64,000 bases of DNA, from assembly GCA_034336665.1 (NCBI GenBank), contig JAPFBE010000003.1:35376360-35440359 (forward strand), read 5' to 3'. The stretch is from Luscinia megarhynchos (taxonomy: Eukaryota; Chordata; Aves; Passeriformes; Turdidae). This document shows positions 38,381-52,673 of the stretch, piece after piece. How positions within the stretch are numbered: position 1 is the stretch's first letter; every line of letters starts with the position of its first letter. A program made the position numbers and the translations under genes. The notes beneath the pieces are model-generated. The model made no database searches. It was not told the DNA's origin and saw only the letters and a list, made by a program, of their open reading frames with translations.

Positions 38381-39420
38381 CTGGAAATATCTATTGGCAC
38401 CAAGGAGTGAGACTGCCTTAAGAAGCATGAAAGTAAGTCGTTTCCCTGGAGTTAGGGATGCAGCATACTGCCCTAAAAAAAAAAAAAGGCTGGAGACAGC
38501 TCCTCAAGCCCCTCATGGCCACCCCAGCAGTCAACATTACCCACCATACAGATGTGGGCTGGGAGGGAGCCAGCAGCACCAGGTGTATGTAATAAAAATC
38601 CCATTGTCTAAAGCTCTAGTGTGGCTTTTCCTTCCCACTCAGCATTCACAGATGGCTCCTCACCTGGGTTTGTGCTCCCTCACTGGCCAGCCATCCCTGA
38701 GCAAGCGTCCTGGTGACAGGGCCTTGGACTCTCTTCTATTGAGCCCTGGGGGAAGGGACCATGCAGGGCCCCCCAGCACCAACAAATTGGATGTTATTGT
38801 CCCAGTGAAGCTGCAAAAAAAAGCTCAAAGAAACCAAGCCAAGCTATATGGGAGCATAGGGCACTGAGGAGTGCAGCCCTTTCCATCCGCATGGTGTTTC
38901 CTAAGGCAGGTACCATGCTGCAAACCACTCCTCAAGGAGTTCCTCAAGGCAAGCAAGAGACAAGCAGAAGTATTCTTATGGCTCTTCATCATGGTTCTGT
39001 TAAGTTAATGCCAGCAGAGATAAAATTGTCTGAGGGTGGAGACAAAGGTCTCTCAGCTCCCTCACTTCCCTAGTTTTAATGCCAACTTCTACCACTGTGC
39101 ATATGCAGTAAGATCACATAGTGGAAAAATGTTCTTTTTTTTTTTGTTGTTGTTTTGTTTTTTGGGGTTTTTTGTCCCCTGAGAATCACCTTAGAGACAC
39201 TATTAGCACAGGCCACACAGAGTGTCACACCCTGATGTATGTTCCCACCTACCCTGTGGCTGGTGGCCCAGCACATCCCCAGCTTCTGGTCACCCCTTCA
39301 GGCAGATGAGGAGTGTGGTGTGCAGCCCCCAGGCCCCATCTAGCCCAGAAGTGCAGCTTCCCTCTTTTTCCACTAGCCAAGGAGGAGGACACACTTTGTA
39401 TATACCACTTTGAACTGCTT
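38381..39420. other. GC-richer island with 157-codon open frame
   Basis: This is the most compositionally distinct segment after the 61-kb repeat. A plus-strand frame at 38394-38867 opens 157 codons, crosses an A-run (about 38476-38488) and continues through complex sequence. It is rich in Ser, Pro, Leu and His and shows no domain. Adjacent frames at 38891-39073 and 39121-39413 are also open. A T-rich run with GTTGTT interruptions (39131-39171) splits the island. It is most likely old repeat material of unknown family. A lineage-specific transcript is not excluded. Confidence 0.2.
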
Positions 39421-42400
39421 TGGTTGCTACTTAAACTTCTAGATATAATCTATACTTTTGTTATTATTCTTTGAAATCCTACCCAAAGCCTAAAGGCTCT
39501 CTTAGGGCAACTGTGCTCATTTTTAAGCCTATAAATAATTTTATATTACTCACCAAAAAGTAGGAATCCAATTTTCTTATGCCACTATTTTGAAGGTATT
39601 CAAAATGATTCCTATAATAAATCTTGTTGAAGGATACATGCCTGGGGTGTGGTGAGGATATACAGGAGCCAGCAGGGTGAAAGGAAATGTAGCTAAATAA
39701 AGCAGATGGGTGGACAGATGGGCATGAGAAGAAGAAATAATATTCATCTGCAAAGTAGAGAATAAAAGTCCCAGGAAGAAAAAGTGAAGATGAAAAAGTG
39801 ATGGTCAAAATGTACAAGATGAGATAGTTTACTCAGTATCCTAGCAGGAATTCAAGATTCTTGCTGCAGAGTTTTCCCTTCTTTTTAACTGTAGCTCAAA
39901 TTTGTTAATGTTAAAAGAACCTGTTTCTAGGCCACAATACTCTGTTGTGAATGGGTACATTTGTGCTGATAGAAAATTAGACAAATCTTCCTGAAATTAA
40001 TGGAGTGCTTTGGCTTCTCTAGACTTAGGTTGGGTTCTTGGGAGACATTGAGACATTGAACTTCAGTGGGAGAGGTGTTCATACATTCAACAGCTGTAAA
40101 ATCACATTATGTACCATAGTGTCCATCTGGCAGAAGGGCTATATCCAACCAGGATTTGCAGCTCTCTGTAGGTATGGACTTGCCTCTTTCTGTGGAAGCT
40201 CACATACCAGATTTGATGTCCCTGAAGGATCAGTTAAGTTTACTTAAAGAATGTGAGAGTAGCTATGATTCTTTTATGAGAATACATTAAATATATACTA
40301 AGGATATATAATCTAAGTAAGTTTTTATGGACAAAGAAGTCCATTATTCATCCTTTTCAATACGGTACCAGAAAGAAATCTCCACAGAAACACTGGGCTT
40401 TATGAAAAAAATAGTGGATATATTTTGATTTATATAGAATTAACTTCAAATGAAAAATACATTCATAACTCTTCTTTATCTAATTTTCAATTTTGCTGGA
40501 GAAAGGAATTCAAGGACTTTTCAAAATCATTGTATAAACTGTATTTCAAAATATAATAGACTCATTTATGACAAATGGAAATAAATTTGGGAAGCTCTTG
40601 GGATCTCTGAAACAATGTAATAACTGTGTCTGTTTCTACCTGATTCTATTGTTCAGGTTTTGTGGCATGGTTAAACAAGACAATAATCTCAATTCCCCAA
40701 GAATAATGAATGCTATGGTTAAATGAAGCCATCCTAAACCCTTACTCCACCCAAAACCATCTAAGAAACTTGGACATGGCACAATATTATTAGACTCATG
40801 CCTGTATAATTTTCTCTTTAAATCACAGGGGAAATGGGTGTTAGAGTCATGGTAGTATTTAGCAAGCTTGCATATGTTATTAGTGCTCTGCTGAGCCACA
40901 GCTTAATAAGTATCCACTTTAAGATTACTGGCCCTTTACCCTCAAATTAACCCTTCTCACATTGAATAAAAAGAGGAGAAGCTCTTTTGCTTGACAGTAC
41001 CATCCATATTGTTGCATTTTCTTTACTTTAGCTAATATTTTGTTGAATAAAACTGACCTAAATCTATTATATTTTCTCCCTTCAGGCAGGACAAAGTATA
41101 TGACTCAAGTTAAATAGGAGTATTGTAAATACAGTAAATGCACATTTGGGAGCATAAATTTGGGAATACGGTGAATAAAGTGATGTACTCAGTTATGTGA
41201 TATTTTTCAAGTTGTCTAGAACAGAAAGAGGGCTTTTGCCTGAAAATTTGCCTAATTTTTCCAATTACACAGTGTTACTTTGTAGAAGATATTATTACCT
41301 CTCTGCACAAGCCTTTCCCAGACAGTTTTCATGACTACAATAAACTGTTCCTTTTTGATGCAAGTATATTTTAAAAATCCAGCTAATTGGAAGATATGTG
41401 TCAATTAAAAATGTATCATACTAAGAACTTTGTAACTTCTTTCAAGTGACAAAATCTCTACTCTTCTACCTGCCATGAGAAATTTCTGATGACATAGGTT
41501 GTAGTACTGAGCCCAAGTAAAACGTCCCCAAGTCCTATCTCTCAGTGCAAATAAAGGATATTCATCCAAATGCACTCCTGAAATTCTCAGACACATCAAA
41601 AATTTATTTAGTTCTGGAGCAAAAAGTTTTCCTAATCCTACTAAATATGATCAGAAATAAAGTGGCCTTATGAAAAAGGTGCCTAAGATCTGCTAGGATC
41701 AAAGGTGTAAAGAAAGACTTCTGCAATGTGAATTTACAATGCAGTTATGGGCTTAAGTATATAACATTAAGTTCATAAGGCTGTGGTGCCTTTTGTGGAT
41801 ATCCTTTGTGATAACAGAAGTCATCCTGAGAAGGAAAAAAGCAGCTTGAGAAAGGACAGAGCATAGACCCCAGCCATGAGCAGTGAAGTGTGCTGTGTGA
41901 GAGCTGGCTAATTCATCCTCACAATCCTTGTGCAAGCAACTTGTAGAATTGCTGTTACATATGGAGAAATGCATAATTTCTTTTGAAAAACACCAATTCT
42001 GTGCTGAGAATACACTGCAGCACACAGGGCACTGTATTCTAAATAAACATCCTGCTGAACAAAATTAATTAGTGGTAGGATTCATAAAACTGGAAAAGCA
42101 GCAAAGATGAACTATCTGTAACACCTCTCATATCTGGATGTTCTACTGAAATGAGAAAATAATTAAACCATCTTGTGGTCTTGCAAAAAAAACATGACCC
42201 TGAAAAAAAGAGATTTTCATACTTAGTATTAGTTCCATCTATGTCAAAGGGTTTATTCATGGTGTGCATAGATATGTAGATATCCAGGCCCTTTCAGGCC
42301 TATGGACTAAACTGGAAGCACTCAGGATTATCTCTGCTCATTTTTACATTTTAGTTATATTTTTTTAAACTTTTTTTTGTTTCTTCTCCTTTTTTAAAAT

Positions 42401-45400
42401 TAATAATTCTGCATCAAATAATTTCCATCTGTCTCAGCAGATATATAAATCTCAAGGGAAATTTGCAGAGGTGGAAGGAGATCAGGCAGAGATAGACTGG
42501 CATTTTTTTGTTCTCCCATTTTACAGTCTTCACATATTGGTCTTTTCCTTTTTCTGAATGACTTCTTTTCCCTTTCCATTCTTTCAGTCCTGCTTGTGGA
42601 ACTTGATTTTCTCACTTTCCTAATCAACCTTGCCCTTCTATGCAATCATCAACAGTACTTTCCTTGTAGCATATGTTAGGACAGATACAGACAGTAAGTT
42701 ATTATCAAGGAGACAGTCATAAAATAAAGAACAATGTATTGCTTGGCTTCCATCTAGGCTAATTTGCTTCAAAAGCAAAAGGAATGGACCAGTGGAAAAT
42801 GACATAATGTAATCTGTTGAGGTGTGTTATAAAAATAAATTGTGTTGGGGAAGATAAGTAGACTGCACGTGTATTAATTAGTACTCCCTTTGAGCAAGCA
42901 CATGGATAGGTTTTGTTCTATGGAACAAGGAAAGATAAGAGAGGTTAAACTCAGGATTGGTGTCCCAGGTAAAAGATTCAATAATACAAAATGCATCTTG
43001 AGAAATATGGTCTTTTAGAAATGTTTTCTTTCTTCTACTTTCAAAAATCTCTACTAATGTAGAAATCTTGAGGCCGATAAAAACGTTTGACTTCCTCACA
43101 GCTACATTCCCCTTACATCTGAACCATTCCCAGGGAACTACAAGACCCAACAGGTTTGTACTCTAAAAAAAATCCTCACTGCAATGGTGAAGGGACAACA
43201 TAATAAAAAGGTATGCACATATGAATTAAAATTATGGGTTTTAAAATTTTAGCTGTAGCAGTATAAAGCCATATTTTCTCAGTAAGGATAGTGGTATAAA
43301 ACTTGTGCATGCCATTCTGCTATTAAAACAATTTTCTTCTCAAAAATGGCTGTAAAATCAAAGATCAGTTTGCTTATCAGAGTGCAACTTTTATCACTTC
43401 TTTTTGCTATTTACTTTGCAAAGGCATAGAATTTATGGACATATGATTTACATGAAGGTGGATATGTCCCCATTTCTTCCTTGGAACCACCTCACTGCAG
43501 ATACATATATACAGGAGCATCAGTGAACACCTCTGAAAATCCCCTATGTGCATGACCCATTTCACATAATATGGCATAATGGTGTGATGTTCATGTGACT
43601 TTACACTTCTGTACTCATTTGCAGACAATGAACATGTTGCTGTATAATTTTCATAATCAAGAGCAATCTCTGGATGAATAATTTCTGCTACCCAAAATAG
43701 TGAGTCTTTTTCTCATCTATTGTGAGACTTTTTTCACTGTAGATGAGCTTTAAGTGTTTCAAAGTAGCAATCCAGAGACTGGCACAGGCAGCAAGTCTTT
43801 TTGTAAAACTAAAATAATTCAAATTTAATGTTGTCTCAGGGATCCTTGAATTTCTTTTTGTTACCAATTGGATAAGAGATGCCAAATCTTGTCCCTTTAA
43901 TGTCCATCACTGGATTGAGTAAGATGCCTGTCATGTTTATCTGGGATCTACTATTTTTTGTTTGCTGTAGATCTGCAAGGAAGCAACTATTAAAAGGATC
44001 AGAGTGCATGCTACAGACAAATGTCCACTGCCTGGATATAATGCATCCAGCAAGACAGATATGCAGAAGGACAGCTCCCTGCTAATATCTGTCAAACTAC
44101 TAAATGATGAGATCTGCTCTTCAAGCTTTCATTGGTCTCATGAGACTGATTTGTTTCTTGGCTGGAAATACCTACACTTCTTCCTGAAAGACATTATTTT
44201 TCATCTGATTATGAGTATAGTTAATGATGGTATAAAGACAACAGTAACTCTCATTCTGGGGTCACTTTCCTTAGTAAAGGAGAAGGAAGAAGGTGAAAGG
44301 CAAGAGGAATGTTAGACAAGACCAAGTGTATTTTTTCACATGCAATTAGTTAGGAAATTTACAAATGACTAAGAAAGCTACACATGGATAGGAATACAGT
44401 TGAGAGGAAAAAAACAATCAGCTTGGGAACAAACTTCAACTTCATAGACAAATCCTGAACTGCTTAGAGGAGGCATCAGGTGGAAACTGAATAGATTTAA
44501 TTGTTATTTAAGGAAACATCTCTGTCTTATAAAAGAATCTTCACTCAGAAGTACATTGATATGAGCAATATGGTCCATATTTTAATGAGGTTAATAAGAA
44601 AACTGACAGATATTTCTGCATTACTTTTGAATTTAGCAGCTATTGCAGTTGATTTTCACCTTTTCAAGGGCATCTACAAGTTATGTTAAAAGAGGATTAC
44701 ATTCAATATATTGTTAATGTTGTTCTTCCTTGAGGAGATGTTGCAATGGGAGCAGAGCAGTATTATTTGTCAGAGAAAGAGAGGAAACTTCCAGAAGCAT
44801 TGATTCACTTGGGCTTGAACATACATTTCCTGCACATTTTCATATCTTTTCTCCAAGTCACATGTATGTCACTTCAATTTTTACATCAACTGACTTAGTG
44901 ATAGGAAACTTATTTTCCAGAAACAGCCTTTACAGCCCTCTGGGACATTTTTGAATGTTGTTCCAGATGTATATTTCAGAACACTGAAATTCAGGTTGAT
45001 ATCAACACTTGGTGATGTCAGTAAGAAGTATAGGAATAATTATACTCTTCAGACATCTATTTTTGACAGCTTGTTTACCAAACATACCATGACAACTGGA
45101 GGACTCATCCAGTAAAATGGGTGCATTCTGACTTTTAATTCACCAAAATGCTTAATCATAGCAACTTCATTTGACTTACAAACAAAAATTACCATGGCTG
45201 CTGGTCCAGCAAAACAAGTCTCTGCTGAGACTTCAGATCCTGAAAAGTCTTGTTGGGAAAAAATAATGTAATTTGTACTTGCTGCAGTTTAAGCACAAAT
45301 CAAAGTAGATAGGTCAAGAGTGCTAGAAACATTGGAAAATTAATTTATTCATTGACTAGTAAATTTATCAGTGTTAATTTTTTAGCTGCATTTGATCATT

Positions 45401-48400
45401 ATACAAACACAGCAATCAATAAGAGGAGCAAGACACTGTGGAACACAGTCCTATTACAAATTAGATTAAATCAATTTATATACTTCCTTAGGTGACCCAA
45501 CCATTGAATGAATCATAGGTTGCATGAATCACAGCATGTATCATCCACATTTTTGAGTAAAAGAATATAAAAGCAGCAAAACTGGATTATATGAATTGAT
45601 TAGTTAACAAAGGACTTTGTCTCTACCAATTACCACCAGTAGATATCTGTTTAAAATAATACAATCCTTACCCTGAAATTCAACCCAAATTTCTAATAAT
45701 ACAAGGGTACAGAATTTCTTGAGGTACAGTTTCCATAAATTTGGGCCTAGCAGAATTTGTTGTTTGGATTTTTTTTTCATAAATGATTTTTATTCATGTT
45801 TAGCATATTAATGTGGGTTTCTTTAATAAATGCTTTTTTATTCTTTTTTAACACATTAACTTTTGGCAGCTGAATTGATATTGATATCAACACAGTTCAG
45901 GAAACTCCTATTATCAAGCTCATTAGCACAAGAATTAGAAAAAAGTGAAGTACAGTAGTACTATAGTTTCAATATGGAGGTACAAGCTGCAGTACAGACA
46001 CACTCCTTTGAGGCAGCTCCATAAATTTGCATGGTTATTTAATTTCTTTGCAATTAACATGAAAGAGACAGGAGAGGCTGGTTGCCAAAAAAAAATATCT
46101 TTCAAGGAAATAGAAGATTTTCACGCATTTATTTATTAATGTTACATCAGAAAGGATCACACATGGCCTCCAAATCCAGCTACCCATCCTTTTTCTCAGC
46201 ACCTCTACAATGCTTTCTTCCACCATGACATCTGCAGTCACACCTTGATGCCTGCAGCACTCTCCTCTCCCTAAAGCAGGTATTTCTCAGTTGAATCTGT
46301 GCAAACTGAGACCAGCTTATCAGTGGAGCAGCACACCCATCTCCTTGGAAAGGTTACATGTTTTTATTTTTCTCACTATGCCAGACTTAACACTGTTACT
46401 ACGAACTATTAAAAGCTTGTACAATTTTACCTCTTCTTGCTGATCTAACTCTGTCTCATTCTTCTCCACTGCTCTGTCAGTGATAACTTCATCTCATCAC
46501 AACCTTGTTTTCTGGATGTGTCAAATGTGGCTTTCTTGCCACTCAGGAAACACAGTCTTTCCAGAGCTCAGGCAGAAATATGCTTTACATCCAGACTTCT
46601 CCATCTTTCTACTCCTACTGACACTGCCAGGATGTCCTGAAGTCCCTAAACAGAGCTGCTTGAGAAACTGCACTACAGTGGAGGAGTAAACAAGACAGAA
46701 GTCACGAGTCTGGTAGAAAATATGGTTTTTTTCTCTGTTACCATGCCTTTTGTACGTAAGCTGTGTTCACACATCTACCTTATCTCCTCACTGAGTGCCA
46801 GAGTTTTATCAAATAGTTAAAAAGATCAATGACAATATATAGAACTTAAATGAAAAGGAGACATTACAACTTTGTTTTTTGGGCTTCAGAACATACTTCC
46901 TGTCCTAGATCTCTTTGATTTTGTTTCTCATGTCTATGAATATATTCAATCTAAAACCTACCAATGGTTAAAAGAATTTTGATAAAATATTTTTTGTTGA
47001 AAGCAGAGGTTTGAAACAATGGAAATTACAGACTCTTCATGCTTCCAAACATTTTATTTCCATTTCTAAAATCAATCAATCAAACAAACAAAAAAACTAA
47101 AAGCCAAAAACATCCTTGAAAGCAAAAAAAAAGTTTCAAATTTTTCCTTTTTTTAAAAAAATGAAAATAGGGGGAAAAAATAATGTAAAAACAGAACAAT
47201 GCTAAACGAAGCAATTTTGAAATTATCAGAAGAAACAAACCTCTCTTACAAGTGATTCTCCAAACTTATAGAGATGAGGATTGTCAGAAAGACTGTAAAT
47301 ACAGCCTCTCTGTGCCCAGTGTATAACAGTGCCATCCAAAGGCTGCAGGAAACATTTGAAGGGATAGAGGTAATGCCACTCAGTTTAGAAACTTCTCATA
47401 CATGACCTTTTAAAAGCTGTGTCTTGTCTCTCAGTACTAAGTCTGCTTTCCTTGGAGGTGAAAGGCCAGGGGATAATCTGCTGTACTGTGCCCTGGCTTG
47501 AGTTTCTGAAAACATTTTGAAGTCTTGACAGGATTATCTCTGTTTAGCCCTAACCCTGTCCCTTGGAGAACACTGCTTTGTAGACACCTCAACAAAACTC
47601 ATGTGATGAAGAGCTTCCTTGAAACCTAACTTGTTTTTGAAAAAGTGCTGGCTTTGCTAATATATTTTATCACCCCATAATTATAGGAATATTGGAGTAA
47701 GTTCTTGGTTTCAAAGATCATTGCCAACTGAAGAGAGCTGTATTATCCTGCTCAAGATTGTGACCCTGTTGCATTATTTCTGTGCCTGTTTTTCCTACTA
47801 AGCAGGTAGTTAGGCAGGGACATAGATAATGCAATTTCCTTCCTTACTCTAGCACCCACTTTTAAAACTGCTTTCGTCAGGACTTCTGCCTAGTTCATCC
47901 TATCAGTTATGTCAGAAAGACAGCAGTTTTTAAAAGCAACTTTAAAAAAGTTTTTAAAACTAATGAGAAATACTACTACATTTCACAACAGTCACAATTT
48001 CACTGAAAACCACAATCTAGTAGTAGGTCTATCATAAGAACTGTGTCCCTTGTACATAAATGTGTTTTCAATCTGCACACAACAGTGATAAAAATAAGGG
48101 GTGATGGGTTTAGGATTGGCATCTTTGTCCTTGCAAAAAGGATACTTCTCCTGCTAACTATCTTCTCTTGTTTCAGGTTAGCAAATTCTATTGACAAGGT
48201 TTTCTATTTGGATGTGTTGTTTGCATTAAAAGGGGAAACAACTGTCAAAGAAGTCTTAACAAATATGCAAAACTGGAGAGAAAAAAAAAAAAGAAAAGCT
48301 TATCACGGATTAAACTTTGTACCACTTTGTCTGATGTAAAAAGGAGATAGTAGGAGACATGGGGATATATGCAATGAAGAGAAACAATAGAGTTTCTTAG

Positions 48401-49625
48401 GGGTTAATCCAGGTCTGCAGCTGAATACAAAGAATTAATCTGACCAGAAGAGGCTTTAGGCTAAATTCTAGAGGAAAACTTGTCACTTTATGATCCAGTT
48501 GTACTTAACGAAAGGCTCTGTTTACAAAGAAGATTTTGGATCTGGGATCTATTGGGGCAGAAGTTACCTCTGTGATTTCTTCCTTGTTCAACACACCAGG
48601 GAGCTTGTAGTCTGATAAATGATTTTTCAAAGATCATCATTGTTACCTTCTTTCTTCTTTCTGAAAAAGAACAAGTGTTACAAAAAACATACTTAAGAAA
48701 GCACACAACTTTAACCTAAGGGCAAAAAGTCTTTGATGATAAAGACTTTGCAGTTTGTCAAATCTTGCACTAAACCATCTTAATGATCTTATTTATTTCT
48801 AAAACTGAAAACAGAGTAAAATGATACATTTTCATAATTTTTTAACTATTTATCTGCATTTAGCAGATTCAGGATTTTGATTCTCCAAAATGAAAATGTG
48901 GTATCAAATATACTAGATTACAGCAAATGTTGGCTGCTGAGGAGACACATTCTGAAATAAAAGTTAAAGGCTAAAAAAAGTTATAAAACTTCCCCACAGT
49001 CTTATCACTAGACACTTCAATACTTTAAACTCAGTTGTATATGAAAAACCATCATAATTAACATATGTTCTCACTGATTAGGAACAAATGAAGAAATACA
49101 GTGACATGTTATTTCTTATATTAAACATTAAAATTTTAATAAGTAGTAACCTTTTAAGCTAACCTTACACAGATGGAAATACAAATCCACAGCTGTGTCA
49201 CTTCAACTGAGAGAAAAATTTGAAGATATATTAGACTTAAAGTTAATGGACTTTATAACATATTTCTGTGCTTTTGCTGTCAATCAAAACAATTAGAATA
49301 CTATTCTCTAAAAACAAATTTTAGCCTGCACATAACTAAGAAAAACAAAGAACTGAGATTTCATTGACTCGTAAAAAATGAATTCTGAAGATTGAAATCT
49401 CTGACTTTGTAAGAAAGCTTGAAAAGTGTAGAGGACTTGAAAAGAGCAAATGGTTGATTATTCTTGAACTAAATATACATATTTGAGTAACACATTCTTT
49501 CAAATTTGGGCAGTAGCTGTTGCATATGCAAACACTTCTATCTTTTGGCATCTCTTTTGAATACACAAGTGTTAAAGTATATTTGGCAATTACAAGGCAA
49601 GATCTTGTCTTCCTCCTTTTTGTAG
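39421..49625. other. Gene-free AT-rich stretch
   Basis: About 10 kb with no gene, RNA gene or recognisable transposon. The open frames (up to about 112 codons, for example minus strand 39479-39817 and plus strand 44004-44315) carry no domain. Low-complexity tracts include A-rich sequence at about 47120-47180 and an A-run near 48281-48292. A strong acceptor-like tract (TATCTTCTCTTGTTTCAG) ends at about 48177 without a clear donor nearby. Confidence 0.55.
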
Positions 49626-49681
49626 GAACTGAAAATCTGAGAGAAACATCGTGTAATATTTAGGACAAGACCAGCATTCAG
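49626..49681 (+). other. Exon-like 56-base non-coding segment (candidate)
   Basis: The acceptor (TCTTCCTCCTTTTTGTAG) and donor (TTCAG followed by GTATGT) both fit vertebrate consensus very well. All three frames contain a stop, so if spliced it would be a non-coding exon of a lncRNA or part of an untranslated region. This is one of the best splice-site pairs I found. Chance pairs are still common at this scale. Confidence 0.18.
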
Positions 49682-52280
49682 GTATGTATCAAAAACTAAA
49701 GAAACAAAAATCAAGCTTGGTCTTGCTTCCGTGTGAGTGAATGGGGTATTTTATCTTGTTGGACACAAGAAACCATTTTTTTTAACAAGGAAGCATGGTT
49801 TCTCTCTTCATTGAATTAAACATGCCACACTCACTGACTGGAGTGTCCCCTGGAAATTCTTAACTGTTCCTCAGCTGTAAGACAAAGTGAAATAAAAAGC
49901 AAAGCAGGAGGGGTAAACACATAAAAATATTAAGGCATTCAGAGGCCAAAATACTGGAGACTGCAGCTTTATTTGGATTCACTCCTACTACATAACTATA
50001 ACATTTTACCACCTCTTGTTACTTCTGGTTCCTCTGTTATTGGCCTAGATACAGTAATGTAATGAACTGAAAGATAATCAACAGCAACAGCAAAACCCCC
50101 CACAAAATATTGCTGTTTTGTTTATGCAAGAGATACAACAGAGTTTTTCTATAACAACCGCAGGGAAAACCCAGTTTGTTGTACAATATGTTGACTAATT
50201 TTTCTCTCTTTTATCTTCTACTTTTTCAAACCTCTTTTGTGACATCATCATCATCTGTTCAGTATCCCTAAGGAATCTGAACAAGAAAAAAAGACCATGG
50301 TACAGCCAGAGATGTGGTGGGTTGTCTTCCAGTGGTGTCTAGAGGAGACATGATGTGAGAGACTTGGGGAGATGACAGAAGGGACAGCAGAGCTGCATGC
50401 AGCAGCATCAGGTCTATTTGCAGGCTGACACTTCCATGAATGGAGCTAAGATGCTCACCATGCTTGCTTTCCAGTCAAACACACACCATCAGTTTGAGGC
50501 ACCTGCACATCAGATCACTCGTACAGCCAAGGAAAGGAAGACTGTGAGCTGGCTGCAGATAAGAGAAACATTTTGAAAGACTCAGAGCAGTTACATGCAT
50601 TGAATATGTTCTGATTAGATGGTAAAAGACATATTTGAGGGCTCTGGAGGTCTTCTAGATTAAGATTGACTACTTTTTCTCATGCTCGAAGCAGATACTT
50701 AGTTTGAAACTTCTCCTCTTTGAAGACCTGCTGGTGCCTAGGGAAGGACACACATGCTGGGACAGCAATGGAGGGTTTGGCCACGTGATGGTGGACTTCA
50801 TGAACTTCCTGAAAGTCAGCTGGGGAAAGAAAAGCACACAGGATGAAGAACACACTTGCAGATGTCAAGGAACAGGCCATGAAACATCCTTTAATGATGA
50901 CAGCCAGGTGATATTCAGAAAGATCACTCAGTTACTTGGTGTCTCAGGAAGCTTTACCACATCTGAAGTTATGCCTATGGAAATAAACTGGGCATGCAAA
51001 AGACAGTTTCTAAAATGAAGATAAGTTTCTGTGGCAACACAACCAATGCCAGATAAATCACTTTCATTAAACAGATGAAATCACAAAGCCTATTAGAATA
51101 ACTTGGAGTTCAAGTTACCTTGAAGCCACTCTGCTCTCCATCATGTCCACATAATGTAGGTGCAGAAATTGTATGCCAGCTTTCTTTTAACTAATGATCT
51201 GAGTATGAACTTGAGTTTGACCTAACATAAGACTTCTCATATCACCATAAATCCTAATTGTCTACAATATCAATACTTCTGTTCAACTCCCTTTTCACCA
51301 AACATCAACATATCCAAGAAGGTGTTCAGCAATGTATGACCCAGAAGAAAGGATGTTGTCTGAGCATACCATGTTACTCAAAGGGGCAAATAACATATGA
51401 TATTTTGGCATCTCATGGATGACTCTTGGCTTGATTGCTCAATGCTTCATTTTTGGTGAATCATCTACAGATACGCATAGAAGGAAAAGTGTATGGCAAA
51501 CTGAAAGAAGATGGTAAAGTATTGCATTCCCTTCACTGACATGTAAAAAATATTCTGGAATTTGAGGCAGAACAGAATCACATCCCTAGAAATCTGGAAG
51601 ATACCAAAGTGGGCTCTGAAAAGAATGACTTTAAGAAATATATTTTGCTTAAGACTTCTGGGATGTCACTGATAGGAACCACAAAAAAAAAAAAAGAATA
51701 ATGCTTTTCTACCTTCTGCCATACAGGGAGAGGTTTATCTGTCACAATTTAACAGGGTCCAGCATCTCTAAAAAGACTTCATTAGAAAGGGTTTTTCTTG
51801 TTGAGATGTAATACTGTTACACAAAAGAAACAAAAGACTTCTCTTTTCCCTTCTAACCTTAGTGAATGGCAGCCAAAGAATTCTGATCCAGCCAGGAATC
51901 GATCAGCAAGAAAACCACCATACAGAGAGAAAACACACAAACAAGCGTGCTGCTATAGACCAAAGTGTTGCATATCTCAAAACACATATAATTTCCATTT
52001 GGAGTTTTTTTGTGCTTTGGAGTTTTCTTTTAGCAATGGATGAATGAACAAACCAAAAGCCTTGATGGGCAGATTAGAGTTGAAATGGAAAAGGACAGTA
52101 ATGTTAAGATGAGTTAAAAGCTCTTTTTGACCCTATCCTTAACACCATCTCCCCAAATGCTTCCCCTGTGAACTTTTTGTGTTGTATTCAGTTTGCTGAA
52201 ACAGGGGATAGAGAGGCCAAGCCAAGGATCTATCCCGCTTCATTGAGTAAAGCTAGCCTACCAGGGAAGGTGATGGGTTA
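49682..52280. other. Gene-free stretch
   Basis: A 104-codon plus-strand frame (50704-51018) and minus-strand frames of 61-66 codons overlap without any domain. An A13 run at 51683-51695 has no upstream AATAAA, so a processed pseudogene is not supported. The segment 50280-50900 is less AT-rich and could be an unrecognised old repeat. Confidence 0.45.
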
Positions 52281-52673
52281 GAAGTTAATACAAATGACAG
52301 TTCTAAGACAAAGTTAGCCAGCGCCTTCCTGTGGAGCCCAGTGCCAAGAAGGGGACCCCTGCTGATCCCACTTCTTTACATTTCCTTTTGCTCTCCTTCC
52401 CCTTATCTATGGGTCCTGTCGTGCCAGGCCAGGGGATCCTTATTAAAATACAATGCACTGTCACTAATAGAAGTGAGCAAAGCCTCATTAGCACAAGGGT
52501 TAGAAGAGGACTAGCTCTAATTACACCTTACTGGCAAGGGACAATCAAATGAATAGATAAACTCTTCAAGAGAGAAGTCAACTTTTTTCTTGCATTTGGC
52601 CAAGAGTGGTTTTCTTTTATAGATTCCTTTAAAAGGAATTGAATGGTTCTTAATGACAGTTCTTTTCCTACAG
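52281..52673. other. Less AT-rich non-coding stretch
   Basis: The sequence is complex, with short overlapping frames on both strands and no transposon resemblance. The sub-stretch around 52490-52530 carries TAATTA-type homeodomain core words, which alone mean little. Confidence 0.3.

Noticed and set aside
44995..45910. Two copies of TTGATATCAACAC about 0.9 kb apart
   Set aside because: Pairs of identical 13-mers are expected by chance many times in 64 kb, and the palindrome does not fit a factor site I can name with confidence.
50704..51695. Possible processed pseudogene ending in an A13 run
   Set aside because: No AATAAA lies upstream of the A-run, no target duplications were noticed, and the 104-codon frame upstream has no recognised parent protein.
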